Counted from the stretch's first letter, positions 42,701 through 53,555 are shown. The stretch is DNA of 64,000 bases from Macrocystis pyrifera (GCA_031763025.1 JASSKH010000040.1:496001-560000), one strand, 5' to 3'. A program made the numbers and translations. Notes: generated by a model from the letters alone, not told the origin.

Positions 42701-45700
42701 TAAACAGAAACGCCGCCTGCATTTTTCATCAGTTTTCCTTTCAACCATGTACGGTACATGTTCCGATCCCGGTTGAATTGAATACCTGTTATCCTCTATT
42801 ACCGTACAGTAGTACATAAGTTCCCCTTCTATTACTCTGAAGCGACAGCTATTGCACTTTTGGTTCATGGAGGCTCCTGAAGAGGAGCGGGACTAGTTAT
42901 ATACTAAAATCCGCCTTAATCGAAGGCCGGGATTTGAAGCGAATTTAGAAAATAGAGGCCCTAGATAGCATCTGTGAGGCTTTAGAAACCTCGGCGCCAT
43001 AAACATTGCACGCGCAGCTCGCATCTAGTTACTCCCACGAACATGTATTACCTGTAGGCTGTAGACGGTGTTGTCGATGGCCGGCTGCAGCCAGCTCTGC
43101 TCGGCGTCGATCATGAGGCGGACCTCGGCTGTCGCAGCGGCCGTCGCCAGGGTGCTGATCCGTCGCTGCATGGCGTCCTTCAGGGCAACTCCGTTCTCGC
43201 CCAGAGCTGCTGCCGCCAACGGCCCTCGGTTGCGACAGTTTCTGCCGCGATAGCGCAATAGGAAGGGGTAGCAAATGCAGACACGAGGAGTGGAGAGGGG
43301 GCAGGAAGACAGACGGCGGCGAAGAAGTTTTGTAGACACAGGCAACCCGAGATCTTGGTCAATCCCTGGGTAAGAATGTATGTACATTCGTAGCCCGTTA
43401 CGTTGTTGTTGGCTCTCAATTAGGCGGGGTTCTCTGGTCTCGGCGTTTTTTTCTCTACTTTTTTAGTATGCCGGCATGATAACAGGAAAGACAAGGTAGC
43501 TAGCTGGCAGGAAAGCAGTGGCAGCGGCAGCAGCACCAGCACCAGCAGCACCAATGGGGGCGCCAAGAATCGGAGACGTTCGTTCGAGAAAAAGGGCTTG
43601 CGCGATTCGGCCATACCGCCCTTTCCATCATCGGGGGAGATAGCATGATAGATGGAGCATAAGAAAGCGAATTTGAAGGCTATTCCGCCCGTTCGATGCT
43701 GCCAAACGCCCTCGCCGTGCTTGCACTGCTTCCGGCAAGATTTGATGTGTACCCTGGCTGTTCGCCCCCATATTAGCCTCGGAAGCAATAAATCGCGCCA
43801 CCAAAGTTCAAATACTGCCTCTTTTCTGACCTGCGTATGTACAACACCGAGATAGCTCGAGAGGTACAGATACAAGCCTAAACCCACGGGGCACGAACTA
43901 CAAACAGCGATGGCCCTCGGACGAGGCGTTTACAATGGACAATACCGCGCGCCACTCGCGGTAACGTGTATCAGATATTACGCATTTCTACGTGCGTTGA
44001 AAGAAGCTCATTGGCGCCGGTTACACACCATATATTCGGACCACCCATGCTTTCTGGCATCTACGCACATAAACCACACGCAGGCACCACACAACATCCA
44101 CAAATATTCCGAGAACATAAAACAAACACGACTGCTGCGGTGTGTACGTACAACCGATTAGGCGTGCGTACATGCGTGCGCTGCTTGCTGCATTTGTTCT
44201 ATTCCAAAGCACATCTCACGCTGTGATATCCGCGAGGTTGTCCAGGTGCATCCTGTTGCTCCACTCCACGTAGTCGATGCCCCCCGTGTTCTTCAGGTCG
44301 AGATGCTTCATGGTGCGGGCAAGCGTGGCGCGTTCCCCCATGGACTCCGACCGGAACCACCGCCTGTCGTAATGGAGGCATATATATACATGCGTCGCGT
44401 ACAAAAGGCGCACGCCAGAGAGGTAGGGCTGTGTGGGTTATAACCGGAGAACGCACACTGGACGGAAATGTAAGGACAGGTGGAGTGAAAATATGAATAC
44501 CAAATGATTCTTATATTTCCGTACAGGAGTGATAGTTAATAGCTGACTTCAGTCTCGTGTGATTAAAAAAAAAACGATTCGAGCCACGAACGCCACCAGT
44601 CAAATACAAAGACGCAGCAAATCTGCAAATAATCGGACAAAATCACCGTAATTACCTAGCCAATCGCTGTAACTATCCATAGACAGCGACTTATCGTTAG
44701 CCAAACTGCGAAGAATCTAGTCAACGTGACGAACGAGCATGGTGAACCCTAGAGCGGTGAAGGAAGCATCCGACAACGAACAAAAAAACAAACCCAATCA
44801 AGTCAACGACGAACGAACAACAGGATTGTATGATACGAGTGTTTGATGGCGTGACTGTTCGTGATGAACCCCGATAATGGACTCGACTGACATACCCCCC
44901 CGTTAGCGACGAACCAACGCAAGCACATTGACAAACCGCATGACTTGTTGGCGACCGACACAATCAAACACGCATTGTCTCTCAACACATTAATTGCTTG
45001 CTCACTCGTTCTGAGGGGCAACCTACGGTCGATGGCGCGTATCCCACAGAAGTGCACGGTGCATTCGACGATGGACGAACAAGTTCGGTCATGTTAGCGA
45101 CGAACGTATGTACACAAGTACGTACGACATGAGCGCCTGATGGCGTGACTTGCTTTGTCGCTGATTTGCTTCCATTCGTGTTTTTATTTGCCAAACGCGA
45201 GTTCCTCTTCTCTCGACATACTTATATTGCTTGCTGTGTCGTCGGCGCACCTGTATCCCTCCTCGAATTCCGCGTGGGAGACGACGCCATCGCGGTTCTC
45301 ATCAAAGTCCTCAAACAGGCCTCGAACCAGCTGCATGACAAAAATCGCCGGCGACACAAATTAAAATCGTAAGAGCTGGTTAGGGGCGGCGGTGAGGTGA
45401 AAGAGGAGGGGAGGGGCGTACTCGTTTGTTGCTTGCCTTAGTCATTTCGCCACTGACCACGCATTCCTTTCAAGACGGACGGGAGGAGGGGAGGTTTTAC
45501 ACAAAAATAAAGTGGTACCAGGATGGACAAAAGCTCCACCGTTCAGGCGGGCTTCGGGGACACAAAGGTGACAGGCAACCCCTGTTTCGCGTTGTTCGTG
45601 CTGGTGGCTGCACCCGCTTGAGGCCTAGGGAAATTATCTTGCGTCAGAGGCTTTGAAAATATACCGCCCATTCACCGCCAAAGCGCGAGGAAGAGGAGCG

Positions 45701-48700
45701 AACGCAGCTCCGAGGCATCGAGCGCTAGACCTAGAGCAGTATGCCGAGCCAAAAACAACGAAAAACCTCCTTGCCTGTACTTGGGGCTTCGGGCGACGCA
45801 CTTTTCGATCTGAATACGTTTGTTTGGGCGGCTTAGGGCTTCGGACCAAAATACTATTCTCGGACGACCAAAACACGTTTTTTGCATTTTTGGTAAGCTT
45901 AGGGCGGCGTACTCATCTCTACCAAAAGATGGTGTATGCACGGCTTAGGGCGACGTGCTCCTCGACAAAAAGACGACTAATGCGCGGTGCAAGGGGGAGG
46001 CGGCCGCCGTTCGGGACGCCAATTTCTCCGCCTCTCTGGCGGGCACTGTTAAATTATAACTACAGTGGGGTTCCCACTTTTACGACCACCTCGTGACAAC
46101 GCCATTTACGTAGTCTTATCTCTATTCGTGGTCTTATCTTTTTATTGCCGAAAAGAAATGATCCCTTACAAATTCCAACTAGGGTATATTTCGTGACAAC
46201 CCTATATTTTACCTGGGCGTATCCCCAGAAAAGTCATAAAACCGGAGATGGTCTTAAACTGGGTACCCCTCTGTAAGATTATACGTATGTGTTCGACACC
46301 AACAGTGTACAGCATGCACATGAGCTTGAAGGTCGATCACTCGTGAAAACCGCAAGGGCAACTGTTTGGTAACAACTGACAAAAACCGAAAACAAATGAT
46401 TTTACTCTCACGTGCACGCAGGTAGTGAGCTGGCTCAGCAGCACGGGGTCGCCCAAGGCCGTCAGCTTGACGGCGGCGAAGCCCCCCGGAGTCTGGTCCC
46501 TCACAGCTCGAACGCAGGCCAAGAACGTCATCATGCGGGCGTCGCATGCTGCCTCCCCCATGTAGTCGTATGTGCGGCACTCAGCGGGCTCCTGGTGTGT
46601 TAGGGTTGGGTTAGGGTGCGCACGGGTGGCGATGGTGGGTTTGGGGGGGGGTGGGGCTCGCGTAAACTTGCTAAGTTATCAGGCATACCCCGACATTTTG
46701 CGAACACCGGAATGCTTTAGCAAAAGTACGGAAAGAGCACCTGCTAGCCTTTGCCATCTGAACACAATATTGACCGACCCAAGGCGCTGATCTGCATTGG
46801 CTGACCCCAATGCGTCCGTCTACTGCTGTAAATCCGTGATCCTGGTCACAGCAGAACACAAAACCCTGATGTACGGAACGAAACGAAACGAAACGCAAGT
46901 CGGAACCGAGCGGAACGGAACCAGACGGAAGACAGAGCAACATACGACGATAACACGGTATATAGTAAAACGACACAACACGCACAGCGAAACGGAAACT
47001 CCAAGAGGACGGACGCAATACGACCGAAAAAAAAAAACACACCAGAACGAAAAAAACAAAACAAAACAACCCGACATCGCTAAAAAAACACACAAGAGCT
47101 ACGAAAACACCAGGTAAATACTAACCACGAGTAGAAGCGTGTCGTCGCCCGCTGCCCTCTTCTTGGCCTCTCTCTCCGCTCTCTCCTCCGCTGGCCTGAG
47201 GTCGACCTCGGCTGCGTAATCCAGGATGCCCCCGATCCCCACCTTTTGAAGCTCGCCTGCGCGCCGGCCCACTTGCTCCGCCGTCTCTCCCGCGCAGAAG
47301 TGCGCGAAAAACGTCTTGCCCAAGACGAAGTTCGTCAAAGTTTCCCCGATCACGCCGTACCTAGCGAACAGGCAACAAGGGGGGGGCAGGGCGAGATGGG
47401 GGGCAGGGGGGGTACTCATGTCATGGATGGCCGTAGTCGTATGACCATGGACCCTCTAGCATCCCTACAATGCCGGGGCGGGGCACAGGGGGGGGGGGAG
47501 AGAGAAAGGGGGGGCGCATTGGAACCGCGCTTGACAAAAACTGCACACTATGCCATTAATTGGAAGTGGTCCTGTTGTGCAGGCTGGGGTAAATATCCCC
47601 TCCGCTCACTAAATGTTCGATTCTGTCTTTTTTTATTGCCAAAAACCGTCCGAAATAACGGGGTACGATGCGCATGCATGCGGACATACAACATGCATCC
47701 GACGACAAATTAATGGTCCACCTCAAGCGCGGCAACACTGACGTAAACGCCGATTCGACAGACTGCGCCGGCATGCCAGGGGCAGCGAGAGATGTTGCGG
47801 ACCCGAACACATGTGCGAGCAACACGGAACAGAACGGCTATGGTTGTGTGGTGCGATCTGTCTCTGGCTACAGGACGGCGGGGTAACAAACCAGCCCTCT
47901 CTCTCACCCGATCTTGAGGAGCGCCTCGCTGTTCTCCACCAGAGGCCTGATCGCGCATGCTCGCAGCACAAAGTATGCCCTGCCACACGGCGAGACGGGA
48001 AAATTGAGAGAGAGGGAAAGAGCGTCAACTTTCCCCCCGGGCGAAGCAGAAAACAAGGGTTTCTACAGGACAAGACACCCGACAACCTTCCGGACATAGC
48101 AGAAAACAGGGGGATCCAGGTCTAATACGTACCGATAGGTCAGAACGTAACCACTATCACCACGACCCTTCGAATGTTTTCACGACCCGAGATTCCATAA
48201 CTACGCCCCAAAACTCCGGGGGCTCAGAGGTAATCCACCCAATGTTTCGCCGGGCTCTCAGATACAGTGCCTCCGTCCCCTCCTTCGCCTAACTGCCGTG
48301 GGCTCATATTTTTGGAATGCTGAATATGTCAAGTGTTCGAGTAGCTGAATGTTTTGAACTGTAAGTGCGGTTACGCTCTGATTGAATCATCGACCACCGT
48401 CCGACAGGGTAGCGCCGACTTCTCCTCGCGACAAACGGCGTCAGGAAGAGGGCAAACGATATATAACAACTGTGCAGGAGAAAACGTGTAGCGGAGGCGT
48501 TCATAAACCTTTATGATCGCCTTGCTTCCCCCCTCCCCCCCCGAGACGATACGTCAGATAATGCACCAAGTTCGAAGCCCGAAACACGTCCAGCACGCTC
48601 AATCAGGGGAATACCCCTATATCCCAGAACCGCGACCAAATTATTCGTGTCTAGCGAGCACGCGCTCATGCCCTTCCCAGCATTCGAGCTACCAGGTATC

Positions 48701-51700
48701 AGGTACACCGCAAGTGTTCTATGCAGTAGTTTACGAAAATTATGAGCAACTGCGTGGGCGAAATACACAGGGTCCAAGGAGTCGTCAATGACTATAACGG
48801 CTCTACTACTGTGTTGACACAGGACGAGCACCACCGCCGGGCACAATCGAGAGCGAGTCACTGTAGAGAAATCAAGAGTTAGGGGGAATCTGGCACCCAC
48901 TCTGCTGAACTGCCGCTGCGGTTATCACCCGCAAATACATACAAACGCAGAATTTTGTTTTCTTGCGGCTCTTGGACCCCGCCCTTGCTGGCAGCTAGCC
49001 ACCACATATCATTATCACGACACCCCTTCCTTACCTAATCAGCTCCACATTAGTAAACGATGTGTACGAAGCTGCGGTGTCATTGAAGTCGAGTGCGGTA
49101 GTTGAAGCGCCCGCTGTAAGCGCCTCCTCCGCGTCAGCGTCAGAGTCAGGGTGGACTACGCCGGGCGTGACTGCCGCTGCGATAGCATCCCCCAGCTCAC
49201 GATGCAGCTCCGTATCGAGAGGAAACGTGTCCGATAGACTGGAACCCCCCCGATCTGTTCCGAGTCCATGTAAGGTTTGTTTCAGAACGAACGCGCAATA
49301 CGTAGGCATGGGGGGAACGTCACACACGAGAAAAAGTAAGTCAAAACCTCATATTGAACGTCAGCAGGCGTTTACGCTTGGTCGTGTCCATTGCAAACCC
49401 GAGCTAAACTGGGATACATAGCCGGTTCTGCTGTTGCAACGGGAGCGACGGGCTAAATTGATACAATGTACGTATTCTAAACGTGGAAGTGTGGTGAGCA
49501 GCAAGCTTTTATGTTTACCAATCCGCCGGAGGATAACATTTACTCATACGAGTATACCCGGTGTGCGTTGAATACCTATATAATCCATGAATCCACGAAA
49601 AATCCCTCCTTATGTAGTCGGACTCCACGACCGTTCAGGGCCAAGCAACCGCTGTGGTAAACGTCAAAACCATAGCACACGTGACTCGCGTTCTCTACGA
49701 GCGTATGCACAGCTCTCTGCAAGGGAAACGGCCGGAGTCAACCGCTCGCAAGTCTATATGACATCGACGTGGAAATCTATCATATCGAACGACCCCAAAG
49801 GTCGCCGCACCGCACCCGACATACAGGGGTGATGATGACTCCGCCAAACACGAATGACACGCAGGAGCCGCCGGACGCTCACGGGCGAAACCAGTGCATG
49901 CCCATGCCATGCGTACGACGCTCCGATATCGACGCGGTCCTCTCATCAGACTACTCCGAAGCCTAACTAACGCACCGCGCCCTCAATATCAACACAGGGA
50001 GGTGAATATGACGCAAACAAATGCCACGCAGAGCAGGAGTGCCAGATGGTTGTGAGCGAGGCAAACACCTGCGGCAAATCCCCTATATACCAACCCATGC
50101 TAAGTTTCTCTTCGACAATCTCGGAATGACCTTTTTTTTCTTCTCTCGGCAGAAGGCAGAGAGAGGAGAGGAGAGGAGAGGGGAGGAGAGGCTCAGGTAC
50201 TTTGTACGGAAAATAACACATGCCTACTCGTACGCGTCGGAGTCCGTAATTTCAGCCTACCGTTGGTGGATGCTGCCGTTGGCTGCTTCACCCGGGAGGT
50301 GCGGATCGATTCCGCCACTGCCGTGGCTTGAGGTGCCACCGCTACCGTCGACGACGCCCGGAAGTCCGCCTGGAAACCGGGGGGAGGGGGGGGTAGAAAG
50401 CTGTGCACCGCCCCCCGCAATGGACGGCTTTCGGAGAGAAGCATGCGAGGGAGTCACGCCCGGAAATATCGAATGGCGATCGGCAGGCAGCGTTCCTGGT
50501 GGTACCTCGGAGGGGAGGGTTTGCTCGAGAGACGGAGGCGGGGTAGGTGCTGGGGTCTGGAAGTGCCGCCTGGACGAGCGAACGACGCAACAACCAAAAC
50601 GGGGGGGGGGGGGGAAATCCGATAATAACAAAAGCACGATGTAGACAGGCGCGGACGGATGGTGGGTAGGGCAAGGCCGTTAGTACTGCCAGTATGTAGT
50701 ACTCGCTCTCCCTATACATATAAAACCCGTACGTAGTGAGAGTTACATCTGGCGTAGCTGGTGCCACTCGGCCTCGACGTACCTCTGGCGTAAATTGTGC
50801 TGCTTGGTCGCATTCGTGAAAAAATCGACTTGTAACAAGGAAGCGAGAACTACCCGCGGTACCATAGAGCAGATTCTAAACGGTAACATCCTCTAAACGG
50901 TACGAAATTATTATACACCTGGTAACGAAACGAAATTATTATACACATGGTAGGTAGTACTGCCGAGTTACTATCAGCAGTATGTCGTGTGAACCTATTA
51001 ATAGCCAACGTGGCTTGCGGAGCGTTTTTACGTGTTACTGCATAATTCGTATGGGGTTGTGCTGATATTCCGTACATACTGGAATACACCCGTCAGGGGG
51101 GAAATGTAGAACTTACCCTGCTGTATACGCTGTACACCTCCGCGTTCAAAACAACTCCAGGGTGTGCGTGTACATGTTGTAAACACAACCACACATCAAG
51201 CGCGTGGAAAATATCTACGACCTGCTGCGCCCTACGTGTACTTTTCACAGTACAAATATACGCTATGATTGACGGTCAAGCGCGGTCGCTCTCTGCCGGA
51301 ACAACACAGCAGTTAAAAATTGTCGAATTATCAGCACGGCGGTTTGAGTGCTGCTTGCTGTTGTCGTATCACGATGCACGAAAGTACGCCAAATTTGTTT
51401 GTGCTAAATATCATACTGGTAGGTGCCGGGAATGAAATAGCAACGCAACATGTTACACCAACCGCCCGCCGACGCGAAGCGAACTAAATTCGGCGTTGTT
51501 CAGCCGCCTGACTGTCCTCAATGTTAGCCTTTGTGCCGAAAAGGAAAGGTGACATCAGCAGCTAGCCGCCGACGTACAATCAGCAACTATTGTAGAGAAT
51601 TTTTGTGTTCGTTGAAGCCCGTCCGTCCGCACCAACAACAACTGCTGTCATATCGCAGGTGTTCGTTCACACAACGCCATCATATTATACAGAACAACCA

Positions 51701-53077
51701 CGTCCGACGAGCGTGTCTGGCGGATCACGCAGTTTGTAAAGTTGAGTTTCAACCACCCAACCGGTCGCCCTCACAGCTGACGTATCTACAACAACTTAGA
51801 AGCGTGCGCTGTGAGTTCGACTAATAATAGTTGGTACCTGGTAGAACGGTAGGTGTATCATACGCCGGCCGCGCGTGTTGTACGTGTGCGTACATCATTT
51901 GAAAAGGATATACGTTGGAATGGTTCCCCTGGATGCAGCCAGGCACAAGAAGACCTGTAGGTCTGTTATTCAGTCCACAACAGCAGTCTTTCGTGCAGCA
52001 CATGTTTCTACTACTATAAACAACGACGGGGTGATAGGTTCAATGTCAACGTCCCGGGCCGGTGGGCGGGATAATATTTTCATCGCCGAGTCATTATTCC
52101 TGAAGGCTGATTTGACCACGTATCAATCAGAGAGGGACCGACACTGCTGGAATCCAGCGTGTACAGGGACCCGAGCGTCGCCGTTCCAGTAGTACCGACA
52201 AATCGAACTTCCGTGCCAGCACGCACAGCGCAGGTTGGTGTCTTGGTGCGCCATTCACGATCAATCAATACACGAAGATACGATCGAGATAAAAATATAC
52301 GGAGGTGCACGACGAATAATTTCCCAAAAGGGTACAAATCTCCCCGCGTTCAACCATCCGTCTGACCCTTCAACTATAAATTGTACCTCTCGATCTTTTT
52401 TATGTGGCGATTTTCCTGTCTCCGGGTGTGTAGGTGGTTGGGCCCCCACTCGAGGGAACTGCTGCTGTAGCTAGCGATAACACTGAGCGCTACGAAGCGT
52501 GCGCGCCCGTGCGGCGCGGTATGTACAGCAGCGCGATCCTGCTGCTGCTACAGCAGTGTCAACTGGATAGACCGCGTAGGCGCGCGCCCATAGCCTGTCA
52601 TCTGATATCTAGAACCTAGAATACTTGAAGTATGTATGGACCGAGTGCAATCGATGAGGTTGAAGAACAACTCCTGCACCGAAAATATATATACAAAAAA
52701 AGAGTGAAAACAAAAATCTCTCGAAGACCAGGTAGTTTTTTTTTCTGCATTCCAAGCAGACACCAAAGCGGCTCGGCTGCTGCTGTGTACACAAAACAAC
52801 AGCAGCAGCGCGCCCTCCTCTTCCCTCACCTCATGCCGCAGCCGATCTGCTGTCCGTGCCACCGGGTCGCGCGTGCCTTGTGCCTCCTTTGATGACCACC
52901 CTCGTCACCACCACCCCCATCACCGTTGTAGGATCCGAAGTGAGGCTGAACCACGAGCATACGATAAGCTGCGCGCAGCGCGGCCACCTGCGCTCCTCCA
53001 CGGCCGCCGCCAGCGGCGGTCATCGCCGCGGCGGCCCGAGGGAAGCCAGCGACTGCGCGCGCCTGGTGGGACACCAT
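39589..53077 (-). CDS. PRODH: Proline dehydrogenase (FAD), with EF-hand insertion; 13 exons
   Basis: Catalyses the first step of proline breakdown, proline to delta-1-pyrroline-5-carboxylate with FAD, normally at the mitochondrial inner membrane. Exons in transcript order: 53077-52924, 50369-50261, 49238-49035, 47979-47908, 47360-47126, 46591-46412, 45330-45251, 44363-44220, 43241-43052, 42214-42108, 41387-41294, 40805-40572 and 39735-39589. Together they give about 649 residues, with all phases compatible and GT-AG junctions. Family landmarks are RACAIRPLVENSEALLKI, VLGKTFFAHFCAGE, FAAVKLTALGDP (barrel Lys), VRLMIDAEQSW (Asp), YQCYLKDS, GKLVRGAYM, SFGQLLGMADNITFPLG and YLLRRAQENS (paired substrate Arg). 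An EF-hand pair lies between the KLTALG strand and the DAEQ strand. The first two exons are the least certain part. Length is near that of animal PRODH. Confidence 0.93.
39869..39960. repeat. Tandem duplication, ~47-bp unit
   Basis: ACAGTTGCCCCGCCACTGCC, ACTGCTGCTA occurs twice in direct orientation in the last PRODH intron. Confidence 0.85.
40254..40567. repeat. Local diverged duplication in the last PRODH intron
   Basis: 40254-40331 and 40496-40567 share GCTCCCTTCCG, TCGAAACCCAGTC, AATTTCCG and GTGCCC-ACTAC, ending in a G-tract. The second copy abuts the exon-12 donor. Confidence 0.7.
40572..40805 (-). CDS. PRODH: PRODH exon 12
   Basis: Acceptor TTCCGTCCACCAG, donor GTGAGC; 78 codons, phase 0 at both ends. 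Encodes TIEETHANYHAAIAAVLE, EVMIATHNQASIE and SFGQLLGMADNITFPLG, all strongly conserved barrel segments. Confidence 0.95.
40872..40985 (+). repeat. Dispersed repeat family C, copy 3
   Basis: G-tract, GTGCTCATTTCATGCATGGC, TATGACCATAGACCCTCG, CCGGGACGGAGC and GTTTTCACCGATCAGG. Lies 66 nt upstream of the exon-12 acceptor in transcript orientation. Confidence 0.8.
41294..41387 (-). CDS. PRODH: PRODH exon 11
   Basis: Acceptor TTTTGTTTTTCAG, donor GTGAGC. Encodes YVWAGKLVRGAYMVSERE, the conserved KLVRGAY strand, then KAKEEGYESPVYE. Confidence 0.95.
42108..42214 (-). CDS. PRODH: PRODH exon 10
   Basis: Acceptor TTCCTCCGCGCAG, donor GTGAGC. Encodes CEFNKEFPTIFTTYQCYLKD, the family's FNTYQCYLK strand, and LERLIDDLDRASR. 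Confidence 0.95.
42252..42300 (+). repeat. Dispersed repeat family D, copy 2
   Basis: CGTACTCATTTGTTGCTTGG, CCTCAATCATTTCGC. Ends 37 nt upstream of the exon-10 acceptor in transcript orientation. Confidence 0.75.
42310..42362 (+). repeat. Dispersed repeat family C, copy 4 (partial)
   Basis: AATACTCGATATCATGCATG, GTCGTATGACCATAGACC. Directly beside the family D copy. Confidence 0.7.
43052..43241 (-). CDS. PRODH: PRODH exon 9
   Basis: Acceptor GCTATCGCGGCAG, donor GTAATA; 63 codons plus one base. Contains an Ala-rich helix and EVRLMIDAEQSWLQPAID, whose Asp is a conserved active-site residue. Confidence 0.93.
44220..44363 (-). CDS. PRODH: PRODH exon 8, degenerate EF-hand
   Basis: Acceptor CATTACGACAG, donor GTGAGA. 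Encodes RWFRSESMGERATLARTMK and the loop DLKNTGGIDYVE. Positions 1, 9 and 12 keep D/D/E, but 3 and 5 are Lys and Thr, so calcium binding is doubtful. Confidence 0.85.
44540..44700. repeat. Dispersed repeat shared with 62.5 kb
   Basis: ATTCGAGCCACGAACGCCAC, CAGTCAAATACAAAGACGCAG and AATCGGA parallel 62555-62660 (TTCAAGCCACTAACGCGCC). Both are noncoding. Confidence 0.5.
45251..45330 (-). CDS. PRODH: PRODH exon 7, canonical EF-hand
   Basis: Acceptor TTTTTGTCATGCAG, donor GTGCGC. Encodes LVRGLFEDFDENRDGVVS then HAEFEEGYR. The 12-residue loop DENRDGVVSHAE has D, N, D, G, V, S and E at the expected EF-hand positions 1, 3, 5, 6, 8, 9 and 12. Confidence 0.92.
45413..45465 (+). repeat. Dispersed repeat family D, copy 3
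   Basis: CGTACTCGTTTGTTGCTTGC, CTTAGTCATTTCGCCACTGA. About 80 nt upstream of the exon-7 acceptor. Confidence 0.75.
45770..45980. repeat. Degenerate GCTTAGGGC repeat
   Basis: GGGGCTTCGGGCGACG, GGCTTAGGGCTTCGG, GCTTAGGGCGGCGTAC and GCTTAGGGCGACGTGC recur at roughly 45-65-bp spacing in the PRODH intron. The frame through it is not considered coding. Confidence 0.5.
46063..46273. mobile_element. Short inverted-repeat element with TA duplication (Tc1/mariner-like MITE)
   Basis: Left end CAGTGGGGTTCCCACTTTTA, with CGACCACCTC following. The right end, read on the minus strand, is CAGAGGGGTACCCAGTTTAA then GACCATCTC. TA flanks both ends. The 211 bp hold no transposase. The CAGTG start and TA duplication suggest a Tc1/mariner relative; that is inference. 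Confidence 0.7.
46412..46591 (-). CDS. PRODH: PRODH exon 6
   Basis: Acceptor CCCTAACACACCAG, donor GTGAGA; 60 codons, phase 0. Encodes AACDARMMTFLACVRAVRD and GGFAAVKLTALGDPVLLSQL, the first barrel strand with its conserved Lys. Confidence 0.94.
47126..47360 (-). CDS. PRODH: PRODH exon 5
   Basis: Acceptor TTGCCTGTTCGCTAG, donor GTTAGT. Encodes YGVIGETLTNFVLGKTFFAH, FCAGETAEQV and VGIGGILDYAAEVDL, conserved in eukaryotic PRODH. Confidence 0.94.
47402..47482 (+). repeat. Dispersed repeat family C, copy 5
   Basis: G-tract, TACTCATGTCATGGATGGCC, GTATGACCATGGACCCTC, CCGGGGCGGGGC. 41 nt upstream of the exon-5 acceptor. Confidence 0.8.
47908..47979 (-). CDS. PRODH: PRODH exon 4
   Basis: Acceptor CTCGCCGTGTGGCAG, donor GTGAGA; 23 codons plus split codons. 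Encodes AYFVLRACAIRPLVENSEAL, matching the N-terminal helix of the family. Confidence 0.9.
49035..49238 (-). CDS. PRODH: PRODH exon 3
   Basis: Acceptor GGGGGGTTCCAG, donor GTAAGG. After an acidic linker (DTFPLDTELHRELGDAIAA) it encodes ALDFNDTAASYTSFTNVELI, the LDF-N-T motif at the start of the conserved PRODH region. An alternative acceptor (CGGAACAG) 16 bases upstream would add a few residues. Confidence 0.85.
49427..49530. repeat. Dispersed repeat shared with 12.2 kb
   Basis: CTGCTGTTGCAACGGGAGCG, ACGGGCTAAATTGATACA and ACGTGGAAGTGTGGTGAG. Intronic. Confidence 0.6.
50261..50369 (-). CDS. PRODH: PRODH exon 2 (probable)
   Basis: Acceptor CCCCCCGGTTTCCAG, donor GTAGGC. The frame compatible with exon 3 reads LPGVVDGSGGTSSHGSGG, a low-complexity linker. 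A second frame is also open and would need different partners. Confidence 0.55.
51735..51840. repeat. Repeat family E, inverted pair
   Basis: CAGTTTGTAAAGTTGAGT and CTCACAGCTGACGTATC, followed by GCGCTGTGAGTTCGACTAA in opposite orientation. Confidence 0.6.
52924..53077 (-). CDS. PRODH: PRODH exon 1 (probable), mitochondrial presequence
   Basis: The first ATG after an in-frame TGA opens MVSHQARAVAGFPRAAAAMT, continuing RGGAQVAALRAAYRMLVV. It is rich in Arg and Ala and free of acidic residues, as expected of a matrix-targeting peptide. A donor GTGATG at 52923 gives the phase needed for exon 2. A stronger-looking donor (GAG then GTGAGG at 52829) extends the exon but meets exon 2 in a stopped frame, so the exact junction is open. 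Confidence 0.6.
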
Positions 53078-53555
53078 CCCACGGGGGCTCAGCTTGAAAG
53101 ACACCCAGAGAAGGATGGATGATCAGCTGCTGCTTCGTATAGATGGACTTTTATTTGCTTTTTTTTTCTACCGGCTGTTTAGTTTTCTATATAAACACAC
53201 GCACCCCCACGACCCCCACGGCGCGTCACGGTTCGTTGGAATCGGCAGTCACTCTCGTAATTGGCAAAGATAGAAAGAGATGGAGAGGGGGGGCTATTTC
53301 TGCAGAGCAAGTCGTGTTGGCTATCGGAGCGCCTGGTGCTGTTCAGTGATGAAGTCGATCTACAACCTTAACTCGAGCTGTTTAGACCGCGGGAGCGAGC
53401 TTTGGGAAAGTGAACGAAGGAGTACGTACGGCGAGCGGAGGTCGGAGTGTTTTTTTCTCGTCGCTCTCTCAGATGCGGCGTAATTAGAACCGATTCGGAG
53501 AATATGTGGTATGTGGTGCTTCCACAATTTTTGGCCAGTAGTAGAGGTCGGTATC

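Noticed and set aside
50755-50810. Possible 17-nt microexon between PRODH exons 1 and 2
   Set aside because: An AG and a GTACGT bracket CACAATTTACGCCAGAG and the phases would fit, but such a tiny match is expected by chance.
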